A program made the translations under genes and the position numbers. From Acanthosoma haemorrhoidale (lineage: Eukaryota; Arthropoda; Insecta; Hemiptera; Acanthosomatidae), in assembly GCA_930367205.1 (NCBI GenBank), contig OV884011.1, positions 117,301,866 through 117,365,865 of the forward strand: a DNA stretch of 64,000 bases. Reading direction: 5' to 3'. This document shows positions 1 through 12,204 of this stretch, piece after piece. Within the stretch, counting starts at the first letter, position 1, and the number at the start of each line of letters is the position of its first letter. A model generated the notes under the pieces. The model had not been told where the DNA came from and ran no database searches. It saw nothing but the letters and a program-made list of their open reading frames with translations.

Positions 1-400
1 TAATTGTATAAATTTTTGATTTTTTGTATTTTTTCTGTTTGCTATTTTTATTAATTTAAGGACCAAAGATAATGCAAAAAAAAAATCAGTCAAATAAAAA
101 AATGGAATTTTCCCCAAAAACTGAAATAATATTTTTTTTCTTACTTTTAATAATGGGCATTTCCACCTCCCTTATCTTGCCTTGTAACTCCCTCCTTTCT
201 TACTTACTCCTCATTAAGTTGTTGACTAAATCTTGATTCATTTCTTCCCATGTATCCACTAAAAACATTTTTAATTCTGTGAAGGAGTCCTCTTTTGGGT
301 AGAACGAAATTCTCTATAATGCAAAAGCACTTCTGGTCTCGATGATCACTATTTTTTTATACAATCATGAATACTGCAATATTAAAGTCATAATAGATAC
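1..400. other. AT-rich sequence, no gene seen
   Basis: Low-complexity A/T-rich DNA with short homopolymer runs. No coding frame with protein-like composition was seen. It ends where the LTR-like element starting TGTTGTGGCAAC begins at 401; the five bases before that point read GATAC. Confidence 0.6.
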
Positions 401-574
401 TGTTGTGGCAACCTTTCAATTACGAATAATTAGAAGTTCCCCTCTTCTCGGCCCAGAAAATATCTATGTATGTTTCCATATGTTTAATATAGCTTATGAC
501 GTCAGGAGAGTGGAGAGAAGCTAGTGGGGGAAACAGCCGCAGGTGGGGAGCCATCCCCACCACGGCTGGCCTGC

Positions 575-582
575 CTATATAA
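575..582 (+). promoter_or_regulatory. TATA box of family A LTR
   Basis: TATATAAA follows a GC-rich stretch. The same block sits in the reversed copy, near 10139 on the minus strand, in the order GCCTGC then TATATAA. Conservation of the block in both copies supports it as the RNA polymerase II promoter of the element. Confidence 0.5.
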
Positions 583-612
583 ACCGCGCGTCCTAAGACA
601 AACGGCAGAATA

Positions 613-807
613 AGCTGAAGGTGAGCCTCATCACCTAGTGTTGTGTATGTGTTTGACTTTTTAACATCAATCTGCATTGTATTATATTTATGCCCTCCTT
701 CGAATGCATCTGCGTATGTAGCACAAGGAGAAAAATGTAAATCCAAATTTATTTGTTCATTATAATACTTATATCAAGGTTTTGAAATTAAAAAATAACA
801 AAAAAAA
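613..807 (+). mobile_element. 5'-truncated LINE family 1 3' end, first nested insertion
   Basis: The 195-bp insert begins with the family-1 3' UTR hallmark (GGTGAGCCTCATCACC) and continues through the TTCGAATGCATC block, which is also present at 1480-1500. It ends in an A-rich tail. It is flanked by a 12-bp direct repeat, AACGGCAGAATA, at 601-612 and 808-819. This is the signature of target-primed reverse transcription: truncated 5' end, A-rich 3' end and target duplication. It contains no coding capacity. Confidence 0.8.
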
Positions 808-819
808 AACGGCAGAATA

Positions 820-1628
820 CGGGTAAGACTGACTGCGTAATTTTCTGATTTCAAAAGGGAAAAAGTCCGCTGCCTACTAGTTACATAGTAATTGACCAGC
901 CAAAAACCTTGTATATCTGGGGATTAAAATGGACAAACACCGCCATTTTAGTAACCATTTTGCATGGAAGTTAAAGGCTTACGCATTAATTGACTTCCCC
1001 TAATCTATCACTGCGCCTAAAGCTCATGATATATAAGAGTGTACTCAGACTTGCTCTGCTGTACGGTGCACCGCTTTTTCGTCATCTGACATAAACGGCA
1101 GCTTGGTGACTCCGACAAGTCCAAAATGGCATACTGATGAAAGTGGTCAGACATACTTTATTCGAGCAGAGGAGCAACAGTGAACTTCACCAGATCTTTG
1201 ATTTACCTACGTTGGATGAATTCGTCCAACGTAGAAAAATCAAATTTTTCGACTCCTTACAGTACTTAACAACCCCGGTGTTTAACACAATAACCCCCGC
1301 TCCGTTCCTCTATCGATGGCAGGACGCTGTCGGGCAGGAACGCTTTAGTCTTAGGTTCTAGTTTTAGGTTTAGTTTTTAGTTTTCCCACATTGTAAACTG
1401 AAGGTGAGCCCCATCACATAGAATTTTATATGTGTATTGACTTTTTAACTTTATTCTGATATTGTTATTGTAACCCACCGTCCTTCGAATGCATCAGCGC
1501 ATCGCAGTAAGAGGAGAAAATTGTAAATTATTTGCTCACTGATTTTTTCATATTGACTATATTGACATATTTCACACAATAAATAAAGGGGTAAGGGGGA
1601 AAAAAAACAAGAAAAAAAAAAAAATCGG
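820..1628 (+). mobile_element. LINE family 1 fragment (end of RT ORF plus 3' UTR), second nested insertion
   Basis: Reading across stops and frame changes, 820-1370 matches the C-terminal part of a Jockey-like ORF2: a YLGIK block, a block near 1020-1080 equivalent to the LRPALLYGAP segment of the copy at 34005, then the block ending FFDSLQYLTTPVFNTITP (open in one frame from 1137 to 1361). The family-1 3' UTR follows from 1380 and ends in A-rich sequence near 1624. ACGGCAGAA recurs at 1629-1637, matching the repeats at 601 and 808. This piece therefore sits at the same target as the 195-bp insert. It is inactive, lacking the RT catalytic core and carrying several stops. Confidence 0.75.
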
Positions 1629-2096
1629 ACGGCAGAACTTACCAAACCGGCACCTAGAACATGGCACTCTCTGCCTTCGTCTCGCTAAAACTAGCACCTC
1701 CTTGGGATAGACCTCTCCCTCGTGGACAAAGGTTGTCGTGCCCCTACAAACGTCACCTAGTAGTGTCTCCCACGGCAATCCAGTCTGCTTCTCTCCGGTT
1801 CACACTTGCCTTTGGGATCCGGACGGTTTTCGCCTACCCTTAGACACTGAGTGCGAATTCATAGTCATTCCAGGATACCATAAACTACCTATAATCCTAC
1901 CCTGTTCCTCTTCTCCTGAACATAGTGCACTGTCGGGGCACACCTTCTAAGATCTCATGGAGTCAGATCTAAACGAATTAAGCTGCCCGCCGACTAGCCC
2001 GCAAGCCAGGGTGAAAGACCACGGGTTGCAGCGACCCTAGCCCTCGGCGGGCGTCTCCTCCCCACTTTAAGGATATTCGACAATATTGACCCGACA

Positions 2097-4049
2097 GATA
2101 TATTGGGAAAATTACAGAAAACAAATCGTGTTCTGGGACCATTTACAAATTGCGGCTTCATGATTTCCTGAATATTCACTAAATATATGAAATATCCTAG
2201 TGCGACGAGATACCCATGGGATGCCAAATTGGCTGTGGTTGCGCCAATGCTAATGTGGGGTGAGTTCATATCTAATTAAAAGAATCGAAGTATGTTATGA
2301 ACCAGTACATATTTTTGTTCAAATGTATTTTAAAACAATGTTAAATGAAGATAATTTGGTAGAGGTACTGAAACTCATTAAACTAATTTCATGTGCAATT
2401 TTAATTATTAAATGATTTATATGTCCTGATAAACGTCCTGTCCGAGACTGTCCCATGTCCCACAATGTTAAATTAAATCCATGGTGAAAAACCTCATGAA
2501 GACGTAAGGCCGATCGAGTTAGTCACCATAGTTGGTATATGGCGACGAGGAACTCCACATCTAGTAGATGACACAAAAGTTACATCTTAACCTTAATTTC
2601 CGTTGTCTGGGCCTCCCTTCTGTAGCTTACGTTACCCTTCTTACGTGGTTAAGTAACGACCAATAAAGAAGAGTAGCACGAACCATTCTAAAGGGAACCG
2701 GGAATCGAACCCATGCCACCCCAGGTAAAAGTCAGCAAGCTATATATTTGAATACAAAAAAATCAACCCCTAGTTATTTGTAGTTAGGCTTGGACCAGGT
2801 CTCACGTGTGACCACGCGCATTGACGTCACGCCCACAAAATTAGCCTTTGCGCTCAGTTTGTATCTGTAATCTATTTTCCTGATGCAGTAATTATGTTTT
2901 TTCTGTCAAGACTCAAAGTTAGTTCTTTCAATCCTAAAATCTAGGAAATCTATATTATATTTGAACCCTGTTTTTAATGTTGTAAAAAGTTCTAGCTGAA
3001 AGCTGAGTTCTAGTACCACGAAAGAAGAAAAAGAAAAGCAAATCATGAATGAATTAAGTTTCAACTTGTCAATGTTTTTGCTCCTATCAGTATTAGTGTT
3101 GTTTTATGTTTGTTCAAAACACCTTGCCTTTTTTAAAGTGGCCCAGAGAAGCTAAAATGATGGACAGCCCAGGGCTACCATATCATGAGAACAGACTTAA
3201 TTTTCTTTTATAGGTAATAAATAACCTATATCATAACATTAGATTTTTATAATACTCGGATCGCCAAGTAACGCATTCTTCCAACTAAGCTTGGGGTTTG
3301 GCTGCGTTTAAAAAATGACCAGATCTTTTGTCTCTATGCACTCAAGTAGTAATGTGAATAGCCAGGAGGCTCATTGGTATCAAGAGTAATATGTGGCTGC
3401 GACTGGAGATGTGCTAGAGCAGGAGTGCTGTTGACAGAAGTAATTAGCCCTAATCCAAGAACAGAATGGATAGAAGCTCACCCTAAGTAGATAATCCTCT
3501 CTATAAACAGAAAGGTAAGGGAGTCCATTGCTTGCTCACCGTCCCCGGGAATTTCCTGCCAACTTTAGCCGAGTGTACTCTCGCAACCTGAATCGTGACG
3601 GTAAACATTAATAATAGCCTTTGATGTTTGAATTTTCTTATAAAAGCTGTGATCATCATTGTAAATAGTCGGCAGTCTAAAAACGTGGAATTTTCTCCTT
3701 CACCAATTTATTTATATAAGTAATTAAAATACATTATTTTAACTACAGCGAATAATAATTAATGCTGCTGTTTTGTTCTTTAACTGCGACAATATCGAAA
3801 AATCACCAAGCTCGAGCTAGAGGTTATATCACACGATAGTGAACTTTAAATTATTAAACCTCTCAGTAGCATTCTGAGCTACTGGTTTTACTGCAGGTGA
3901 ATATGTGGATCCCTGGGAAAAGTATACACTCCTATATTGTACGAATGTATAATGTAAATATGTTATTAATGAGAGGCTAAATGTAAATGTGTAAATGTAG
4001 TATTAATGCAATATTTTATAACAGTTATCTATTATCCTTCTAGGACTGA
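2097..4049. other. Intergenic, no gene seen
   Basis: Mostly AT-rich sequence without a convincing coding frame. A tRNA-like segment on the minus strand around 2700 is listed separately. A GC-richer patch at 3520-3600 resembles a patch at 23310-23370 in a short motif (CTCACCGTCCC), too little to call a repeat family. Confidence 0.5.
2640..2750 (-). repeat. Possible tRNA-derived SINE or tRNA relic
   Basis: On the minus strand a perfect T-arm, GGGTTCGATTCCC (2700-2712), contains the pol III B-box GGTTCGATTCC. Upstream bases could form part of an anticodon arm, but no A-box, acceptor stem or intact cloverleaf is visible. A decayed tRNA-derived SINE fits best. Confidence 0.3.
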
Positions 4050-4512
4050 TTGTAATTCATAAAATTCCATCGAAACATATCCAACCACTCAAATCCACTA
4101 ATATAGTCATTATACTGCATCACACATCCCTATAATCCTCCTCGGAGACTAAAATGGCGATGGCCTCGTGATCTGCTATGAATACGTACAAGTGGGAGTC
4201 CAGCAAATTGATAGTTTCTCCAATTATGTCCTGAGTGTCTGTGGTTCTCGCGCTTTTGGTTGGGTTCCATTGACTCGTATTCGGTGTCACGGCTAATAAA
4301 GGAGCGTGGGGGACTTCCCAAGACTACACTTCCCCTTTCGCATGTGAGGGGGGGGGTGACATTCATGATGATTTTGGAGGTCTCTGGGCTGTTTGTAAAT
4401 ACTGTATGAATGAGCGAGTGAGTGAAGAATTGTAAATATGGTATGAATGAGAACATCGAACACAATTACTTATTGCCCGATCAGACAGGTTGTAATTTTA
4501 TCACAATAAAGG
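4050..4512 (+). mobile_element. LINE family 2, 3' end
   Basis: The segment starts within the last codons of the family-2 ORF2 (block NPPRRL) and runs through the conserved 3' UTR: GGCTGTTTGTAAATAC, the GAATGAG repeats and the terminal TTGTAATTTTATCACAATAAAG. The same tail occurs at 17933, 25091 (minus), 44742, 45699 (minus) and 15492 (minus). Shared order and identical 3' termini define the family. This copy has no RT. Confidence 0.75.
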
Positions 4513-7500
4513 TTTGAATATATAATTATTTTTTTTAATTAAATTTTTATTAAACCTTATTAGACAGAAAAAAATGCACATTCATGTGGCATTTCTTGTA
4601 AATTACCGCTGCAAATAACGAGCCTTAACTGTAACCTATTCGATTTTCAAATAAATTAAGCTGTGAGGTTTATCTAACAATACTTATTCTCATTTGTATT
4701 TTTTAAACCTTAATTTTTTTTTTAACGAATAATATAACTGGATTATTTGTTGGGCCACCGGCTTTTGCTGATCAAAGAAATTTGATAGAATTTACTCAAA
4801 TTTAATGGACGCTGTTTCAGCATATTATTATTGTCTGTTATTAGTGTATGCAATCTATTCATAAAACATTTACTTGTACCTCTTATTTTCATTATTGTTA
4901 CTCACAAAGTCATACGATATTTAACATCATCCTATCCTTCCCAGTAAGCAAGTCCAGATACATACATGATTTGACAAATCATCTTATATTAATATATTTG
5001 ATGAAAATCTATGATATTTTTTACAACGACCAAAACCGATCAACCAACAAACATATGATCCACTCATTTCTAAATTCACGCCTAAATATGAGCTCTCAGT
5101 TAAAATTAATGTAACCATCATTTTTAATTGTATTTCAATAATCATTGAAAATAAATTAATAATGAATAATCGAGGAGAGTATTGAGTCGAATGTTCCATT
5201 ATACATACCATCAATGTAAATTGACAAGAATTGAAAAGGAGTCTCTGATTTCAAAGAGCTAAAATATTTCTTTTCATATTTTTTTCATTGTTATCAGGAA
5301 AGCAAAATAATATACTGTACTTCGAAAACGTTTTCGTATAAATCATTTATCCATTATTGGTCTAACTTTAATTTACTTAATTTTTCCCTTATTAAAAATT
5401 ATGGGCGCAATTTCTTATTTTATTCTAATACTCAAAAACATTTTCAATCCATTGAAAAGAAAATTCGAAATTTTCAGCTGACTAGGCTAGGGGGGTTTGA
5501 ACTGTAACATTATGCAGTGCAACCAAATTACAAGCTAAAATGTCATGACTTATGTCATGAATGGTAATAATATTTAAAATTAAAATATATTATCTATATA
5601 AAGCATTATACTTCCATAAAATTTTAAAAATAACTTTAAATGTTCGCATTTATTTTGAAAAATGCATGAATTTTCCTCACTTATGACAGAATTAATATTT
5701 CTTTATTTAAGAAATTATAGAATAAATATATGAAATTTATTAGACAATTCATAAATAACAATAAAACCGCACAAAAACTATTTCTATATTATGACTGTTT
5801 AGAAAAATAGTACATTTACGTCCTCATGGCCACCATAAATGCCCTAATCATAGATAAATGATGAAATTATTTTTAATATATAAAATGCATAAAGAGAGTG
5901 ATATCCCACCTGTTGGTGTAAGTGTGGTTTGGGGTTGATCTGACAGAGTACTAACTCTGAGTACCTTATGGTTTAAAATTCCATATTTCTTCCGTTTATT
6001 ATTCCATATTAGCTTTTATATTTTTATTTCAATGCCTACCAGCTTGTTTATGACTGTGCGATCCCTTTCACCACGCAGAAGGGCCCATCTTATGCACTGC
6101 TCCCCTGTAGTCTTTCTCTGATATTTTTACAAAAAAGAGCATTCCACAAAAGAGCGACTAAATTCAATTTTGTAGGCCATTTATCGGGCATTGATCGGTA
6201 CAGGATCCTTTGCGTTTGTTACTTCCACTGTTCCTTCGTACTGTTTGACGGCTTTTGTTAGAATTTCCTTTAACTGGTATTTTAATAACTTTCCCTAGTT
6301 CCCCGTAAGTGTTCTAATGAATGGTAAGGGTCACCAGCAATTAGGAACTGTCTTTACATTTTCTAATTTTATCGCTAATGGCATAGTTTTATTTTCTTTA
6401 TTTCGCGAAATGTTATTTATCATACAATTACAGTAGCCATTACAAAACTTTATTAGTCCGTGGGCCACCCCCCCCCCCACATCCCTACAAAATCCATATG
6501 GTTGTGTTCCTTGCGACTAGCAATTTCAAAAAAATCTAATGTTCACAGATAAAAAAAAGTGGCCGTACTGTACCAAAATCGCGTCAATAGATAGCCTACT
6601 TTTATTGCCTTGATTTCGCCATAATTGGCAGTCGAAGCTGGAGTCAGAGAATCATAAAACATAAAATAATAAAATAAAATAATTTGCTTAGTCACTAATT
6701 AACACCCGTAACATCATTTTTTTTCAAGTCGTTGTGCAAGTCCCATTGTAATTAAACAGCCAACAATCACGAAAAAGTCTTCAAATAAAATATGTAGAAA
6801 AATTATTCTTATAAAGACCATAAGTCAATTTTTAAAATATTTAAAGTGGTTCCTTAGAAAATGCACTCGATTAGTGGCGAAGCGGTAGTGACATGAGCGC
6901 TTTCAAGCTTCCGTGCCATCAATGAGTACTCATAAGTAGTTTAGTTATCAGTTTCATCGGCATTTATGATATGTTAGTTTAATTGCATTAACGAGCAATA
7001 ATTTATGTGCCAGTAACGAATATATCATTTTTTTTTTTTAGTTTAACGCCCTTTATTCTGTCCTGGAAACTTATTAGACGGGTCCTATTGTAGACCAACA
7101 TTTAATTATAATAATAAATTTTAATTCAGGCTCACACTTTCACCTAACTAAAAATATATAATTACCTGAATGCCATAATAAGCGGCTGTGCTATGTGGAC
7201 ATACTTGATAAAATTGACAAACGAAAGCTTTTGACGCTTTTTGTTAGCTTGAGGTACTTTCAGGTTTGTTTATTCTATAATTTATGTCTGATTTTTGCTA
7301 AATGATCAGGTAATTGTAAATTGTATCTAATTTATGTAAAGTATCTCATTTAGGTTTCAACAGTAATATAAGAGTCAACAGACAGTAATATGATTTATTT
7401 CCTGAAAGTAAGTACAATTTAACATTCTGTAAGAATCAGAAAGCAAACAGTTACACGTAAAAAACAACTGTTAAATTGTAAAACTATAAGAATACAAGAT

Positions 7501-7522
7501 ATAGAGATACAGAGTTGAATTT
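4513..7522. other. AT-rich intergenic DNA
   Basis: No protein-like reading frame is supported. The open frames near 4848 and 4984 are low-complexity products of AT-rich DNA. A perfect pol III A-box match lies at 6875-6885. A tRNA-like segment near 5920-5985 has a hairpin (CAGAG/CTCTG) but no good B-box. Confidence 0.5.
6875..6885 (+). promoter_or_regulatory. Isolated pol III A-box match
   Basis: TGGCGAAGCGG matches the tRNA/SINE A-box consensus TRGCNNAGYGG exactly. No B-box follows at the expected distance, so this is at most the head of a decayed tRNA-derived SINE. Confidence 0.25.
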
Positions 7523-8826
7523 TTATGATGTCGCAGTTCTATTAAGTAAAATATTTAGGAAATTCGTAAGACTTGGTGGCCAAGTCATTTCTGGTGTTTT
7601 TTGATACACCGCTATGTCATCAGCGAAAGCAGTTACTGTTGTGTTTTTATATCGGGCTCCTACAATTTCAGACGTGTATACGTTGAATAGTACAGGGACA
7701 ACGTCAACTAGTAAGACGGCTCCTTGGGGTACTCCACAGGTCAGTGGCACAGCTTCGGAGAAGCTATCACCCACCCGCACCCGCATAGATCTGTTTTTCA
7801 GGAAGCTACCCAGAATTTAATAGAGTTGTTTCGGGCATTCCAGGTCGCAGAGCATTTGACACAGTGTCCCGTGAGACACCGAGTCCAATGCTTGAGTGCA
7901 ATCAACCGAAATCATAGCCGTGGCTATGTTTCTATTCATGTTATGGCTAACTTCTGACTGCACCTTCAGAAGGGGATGCTCTGCGCTCATACTGGATTGA
8001 AAACCAGTCTGTTCTGGCAGAATGATGTCGTTTTCCAACCAGGGAAAAAAAAAAGTTTCCCATCTGCGGTAGCAAGCTGATCGGGTGGTAGTGGCTGGGT
8101 GATCTCCGCTCTTGGCTGGTTTTAGTAATGGAAACAAGATGGCTTGTTTCCATGTGTCAGGAAAGTACCGCAATCTTATACAAGAGTTGTATAAGTTTGC
8201 TAGTTGTACTATCCCTCTTTTCGGCATTTGTTTGAGCAGCACTGTTTGTATCCCGTCGTGCCCTGGTGCTCGGTTTCCCTGACACTGGCGAGGAATCGCC
8301 TTGAGCTGCTTCGGTGATACAAACATGTGGTTCTGTTCAGCATCTACCCGAGGAGGCATGTGGTAGTAGCCCGTCCTAGCCGTAATGTCCCTAGCGTAGT
8401 GGTCGGCCAGTTTTGTTGCCTGTTGCTCAGCAGTCAGAACATTTCGCTTTCATGAAGACGGACAGTGGCTGTCTTGCGTTTTGTAGTCTTCAACAGCTTC
8501 CAAAACTTTCTGTGATCTCCGTAAGTGCTACGAAGTCTCTCATGCCACTGCACTGTTTTCCGGAGTTTTATCAAGCCATGGATTTGCGTTGTGAGAGAAT
8601 TCACAACGACCTTGGCTCGCTGATCTCTCGTCCTGTACCATCTATTCTTCCAATTATAGCGCAAGGCAATAATTTTAAGAATATGGTCTGGAGGTAATCG
8701 CAGGGACGGTGGCATGGCGTGACTTCGGGATCGCAGTCTCTGCTGCGTCGACGATCGCATTAGTAATGACAGTTGGCGAGAACTGGCACTGTATGCCACA
8801 AATATTGTAACTCCTACACCTTTCAT
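7523..8826 (-). pseudogene. Jockey-like LINE ORF2 fragment (linker plus reverse transcriptase)
   Basis: Read from 8826 down, the order is that of a non-LTR ORF2 after the endonuclease. First comes a linker rich in W, K and R (8700-8434, blocks NWKNRWYR and FWKLLK). Next is the RT N-terminus with APGHDGIQ and YFPDTWKQ (8359-8150), then the first catalytic block ISVDCTQALDSV. After a frame change come GVPQGAVL and the second catalytic block FADDIAVYQKT (7786-7600). At least three frame shifts or stops separate these blocks. There is no endonuclease above 8830 and no 3' UTR below 7523, so it is truncated at both ends. FADDIAVY suggests it may belong to the same family as the family-1 3' ends, but no overlapping copy proves this. 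Confidence 0.8.
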
Positions 8827-9405
8827 TCAGTATTACAATTTTATAGATGTATATTTAACTTTTAATTTGTTATGTGTATTCATTGTAAGCTATAGTACCT
8901 TCCCTATACACTTACCCTTCCCCTCTATTATTAAGTTAGATACTAAGGAAATCATGCATAACCCAAATTGATAAAATTGTATTTAGAAACTAATGTATTG
9001 TCTATAAAACATGTTATTTCTTAATATGACCATCCTGCCCAGGAGTTCAGGAATTAAAAACGGGAGAAGTTATATAATGCTAAGAATATTGTAATCCTAA
9101 TATTATATATAAGCTCCTAAAACCCCCTTCTAGTGTATACCTGCCTGGGGACTTCATGGAAGTCACTGGTGGTTCTTGTTATTTTTTTTTGTAAGCAACC
9201 GCATCCCTCCCTGAAACCACTTTTCCTTTTCATATTCACATATGTCTCAGCATCGGTTCAAGTCCCCACTTGTTCACACACTTGTTTATATTATAACCGT
9301 AGCCTCTGGACTTCTGCGGATAGAGGATTTTTCATTCCATCTATCTTCGTTAAATCACGCTTTTCCTGATAACATTTTTAGTTTAACTCCTCTCTTATAA
9401 ATGCT
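8827..9405. other. Intergenic, no gene seen
   Basis: AT-rich at first. A plus frame at 9133-9369 is open but lacks recognisable domains and protein-like composition. Confidence 0.4.
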
Positions 9406-10339
9406 TGTCGGGTTCTCATGCGTGAGTGTCCCAAAGGTGGGGAGAGGACACCCACCGTGGGCTAGGGTCGCTACAACCTCTAGCCACTGTCCGGCGAGTG
9501 CCAACAAAGAGATAAAATGGGTAGACCTTTGGTCTTTGCTGGCGGCCTAGTCGGCGTTTTGATCTGACTCCATAAGATCTTAGAAGGTGTGCCCCGACAG
9601 GGCACTTTGTTAAGGAGAAGAGGAACAGCGCAGGTTTATAGGTAGTTTATGTGGTCTTGGAATGACTAGGAATTCACACTCGGTATCGAATGGTAGGCGA
9701 AAACCGTTTGGATCCCAAAGGAGAGTGTGAACCGGAGAGAGGCAAACTGGATCACTGGGGGAGACGGTACTAGGTAAAGTTTGTAGGGCCACGACAACCG
9801 TCATCCGCGAAGGAGAGGTCTCTCCCAAGGAGGTGCTTGATTTAGCGAGACGAAGGCAGAGATTTCCACTAGGAAGTTGTGGGGTCTGTCAACGCCGGAC
9901 TAAAACATACCGAGGCTAGGAGAGAAGAGATGCAGAGTTAATTGAATAAGAAGGCCATGGATGATTAAGGATGAGGGAAAAATAAAGGGATATTTGGGTT
10001 GAGTAGATCCTTGTACTAGGAGTACCTGCTTGAAGGTGGTGTGAGAGAATTAAGGAAGCCTCGGTAGAGGTTGGTTGTTGTGGTACAGGGATGAGAGTCC
10101 ACTGATGCCCTGGGGACTGTGGCTAATCTGGGCACTTATATAGGCGGGCAGGCCAGCGGTGGGGGTTTCCCCCTGCCACGCCATCTGGTGCCTGCGGCTG
10201 TTTCGTATACTAGCAGTTTTCCCCTCTCTTACTGACGCCTTTCAGTTTTATTATTAAAATATGGAAACATAGATAGATATTTTCTGGATCGAGAAGAGGG
10301 GAACTTCTAATTATTCGTAATTAAGAGGTTGCCACAACA
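9406..10339 (-). mobile_element. LTR-like element, family A copy 2
   Basis: On the minus strand it starts TGTTGTGGCAAC (ending at 10339) and ends ACCCGACA (9406), 934 bp. The TATA box is near 10139. This copy is uninterrupted and has about 200 bp after the TATA box that copy 1 lacks; part of this (9969-10106) also occurs in the LINE 3' UTR at 43902-44046. Sequence corresponding to 1738-1950 of copy 1 is in the same frame here (9828-9610) with conserved residues such as TECEF and HKLPI. No target duplication was seen. There is no pol, so this is a solo LTR or a non-autonomous element. Confidence 0.65.
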
Positions 10340-12204
10340 GTTCATAATTAGTTATTCTAAGGCAAATGGACTTACACCACTTTGTAATCAATCGTTACAC
10401 AATTTTATATATTAAAGAATTTTAAATTGATTAAATCATATAGATATTTTAAAATAATAACTGTAAATTGTTTATAAATAAAAACTACAAACTAAATATT
10501 AAGTAAATTAAGTGATTTCTCAATTTTGTTTTCAAAATGGACTTATTGGGCACCATGTTTGTAATAGGGTGTAGGGACAAAAAAAAAATTGATCTATTAA
10601 CCAGTGCAATACACAAACTATCGATAAGAGTAATCGAACAATAATTCTAATCGAACAATAATTCTAATCGAATTTATGTAATAATCTAATAATATAATAG
10701 TAATAATAATGATATAATAATCTCGTATTGATCAACGGTAGTAATGAGATAAGTTTTGTATTTACATGTCTGAAAAAATAAATGAATAAATTGATGGATG
10801 GTTTCATTAAATTTATAAATTAAATATTAACAATACATCGAAATCGGTCATTGAAATAAGGTTCGAGCCCAGCTGTACTAAGCTAGTCTCTCCTCTCCTC
10901 TCGCCACTCCTCAGTGCACCTCCTCATTGCCATGTTCCCTCCCAAAATACTGTCCTCCCTTTTATCCCTCTCCTCGAACTGACCTGTCTTCCAACCTCCG
11001 TATCTAGAAGGGCGTTATTTTTTATCTCACTCTCTGGTACCGAAAAGGGGCAATGTCCCATCCTGTACTCCGAGCTCTCTCCCTTGACTTACTTTCAACT
11101 CTGTGTAAAAATGGTGTCTGTTTCTTCTCCCCTCCTTTAACCAAGTGAGTTTGTTAACCTTCACACCTTCGTATTACGCCGGGCATAGCCCAAGGCCGAT
11201 TGTGCGAGCACTGACTGGCCTGCTTTATCTTCTATTTCCTAAAAGCCCGTCTGATCCTCGGTGAAATAGGAATGTTTATTACTGCTGGTTCGTCAACTCG
11301 TCAGTCAAATCCCTTTTGTTCGAGTCGTTAAATGTTACGCCTTACAACGTCTGTGTTCAGTCATGATGTAACTGTGGATTCGTAAAAGAGCATAAGATAT
11401 TTTTTTTTAAATTGTAAATAGCTATGTTTTTGTGGGTGTATTGTTAGTTGTTCCTACGTTCTCCCCTAGTCAGTTTGCTTAATTTCAGTTCGATGGGAAT
11501 CATACCAACTAATAGTGCAGCTGACTTGAATGATAAAGTGCAAAGGCTTTTATCAATTTTAATCGCCCTTCATTTTTTTATTTTCTCAAGGTCCTTTTTG
11601 CCACATACTGCCACTTGCAAAATTTTCTTCATTACTGAATTTAATGCTATAGAGATAGCAGAGAGTTTTGAAACTGAGCTACTTTTTATAGGCATGGAAA
11701 GTTTATTTAATTAAAGAAAAAAGAAATAATGTATTTGTGTGTTTAAATCATCAATTAGGACATCAGCCAATGAATAATTTCATCAGCTCTAGAAAATATA
11801 ATAAACTTTCATTAAGGAACCTGTCTTTTAGAACATTGTTCGTTCTAAAGTGTTCAACATAACTGAAAATTATTTAGAAAATCAATTTATTTTCAGGTCA
11901 ATTCATTTATTTTCTTGTAGATCTAAAAGTAGGGCCTATTAAAGCCCAGTGATAGATGGTTTCCTGGTGGCGTAGCATGTCCATTAATGTAATAATTCCT
12001 CTGAATGGTTTTTCAGTGGGCAATTATAAATCGCTGAGTGTTATTATTTCTGGCAAATCGAATCACTCTGCTTATAGAGGAACTGGGTTAATGAATCTTC
12101 GGTTTAGAAAAGGCTGGCTAATTGAGTTTTTAGTCATGCTCCGGGAAGAGAGGCCGAGGGAGGAGTAAAAATTACTCGAGCCAACAAACAAATTTGTTCT
12201 TCAT
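10340..12204. other. Intergenic, with a pyrimidine-rich block at 10860-11290
   Basis: AT-rich DNA with about 2.5 copies of a 17-bp tandem unit at 10631-10674 (TAATCGAACAATAATTC). 10860-11290 is distinctly C/T-rich and could be a UTR, promoter or LTR piece. I see no splice or coding support. The frame at 11448-11714 has no recognisable domain on either strand. Confidence 0.35.

Larger units (their letters stand above)
401..2096 (+). mobile_element. LTR-like element, family A copy 1, carrying two nested LINE insertions
   Basis: The element starts TGTTGTGGCAAC and ends ACCCGACA, fitting the TG...CA ends of an LTR. A reversed copy at 9406-10339 shares both ends and most of the body. A TATA box (TATATAAA, about 575-582) lies in a GC-richer promoter-like block. 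The flanks read GATAC before 401 and GATAT after 2096, a probable 5-bp target duplication with one mismatch. The body is split by two LINE 3' ends (613-807 and about 820-1628). Beyond them, about 1640-2096 matches the other copy closely. There are no gag or pol domains, so this is most simply a solo LTR, though a short non-autonomous element is possible. It lacks about 200 bp found after the TATA box in the other copy. Confidence 0.65.

Noticed and set aside
420..746. 108-codon minus-strand open frame
   Set aside because: It spans the family A promoter and an inserted LINE tail in antisense, so its two halves come from unrelated elements.
2640..2750. tRNA gene
   Set aside because: A perfect T-arm and B-box exist, but the acceptor, D and anticodon arms cannot be built, so it was kept only as a possible SINE relic.
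11448..11714. 88-codon plus frame and a minus-strand frame with one stop
   Set aside because: Composition on the minus strand is mildly protein-like, but no motif, splice site or neighbour supports either reading.
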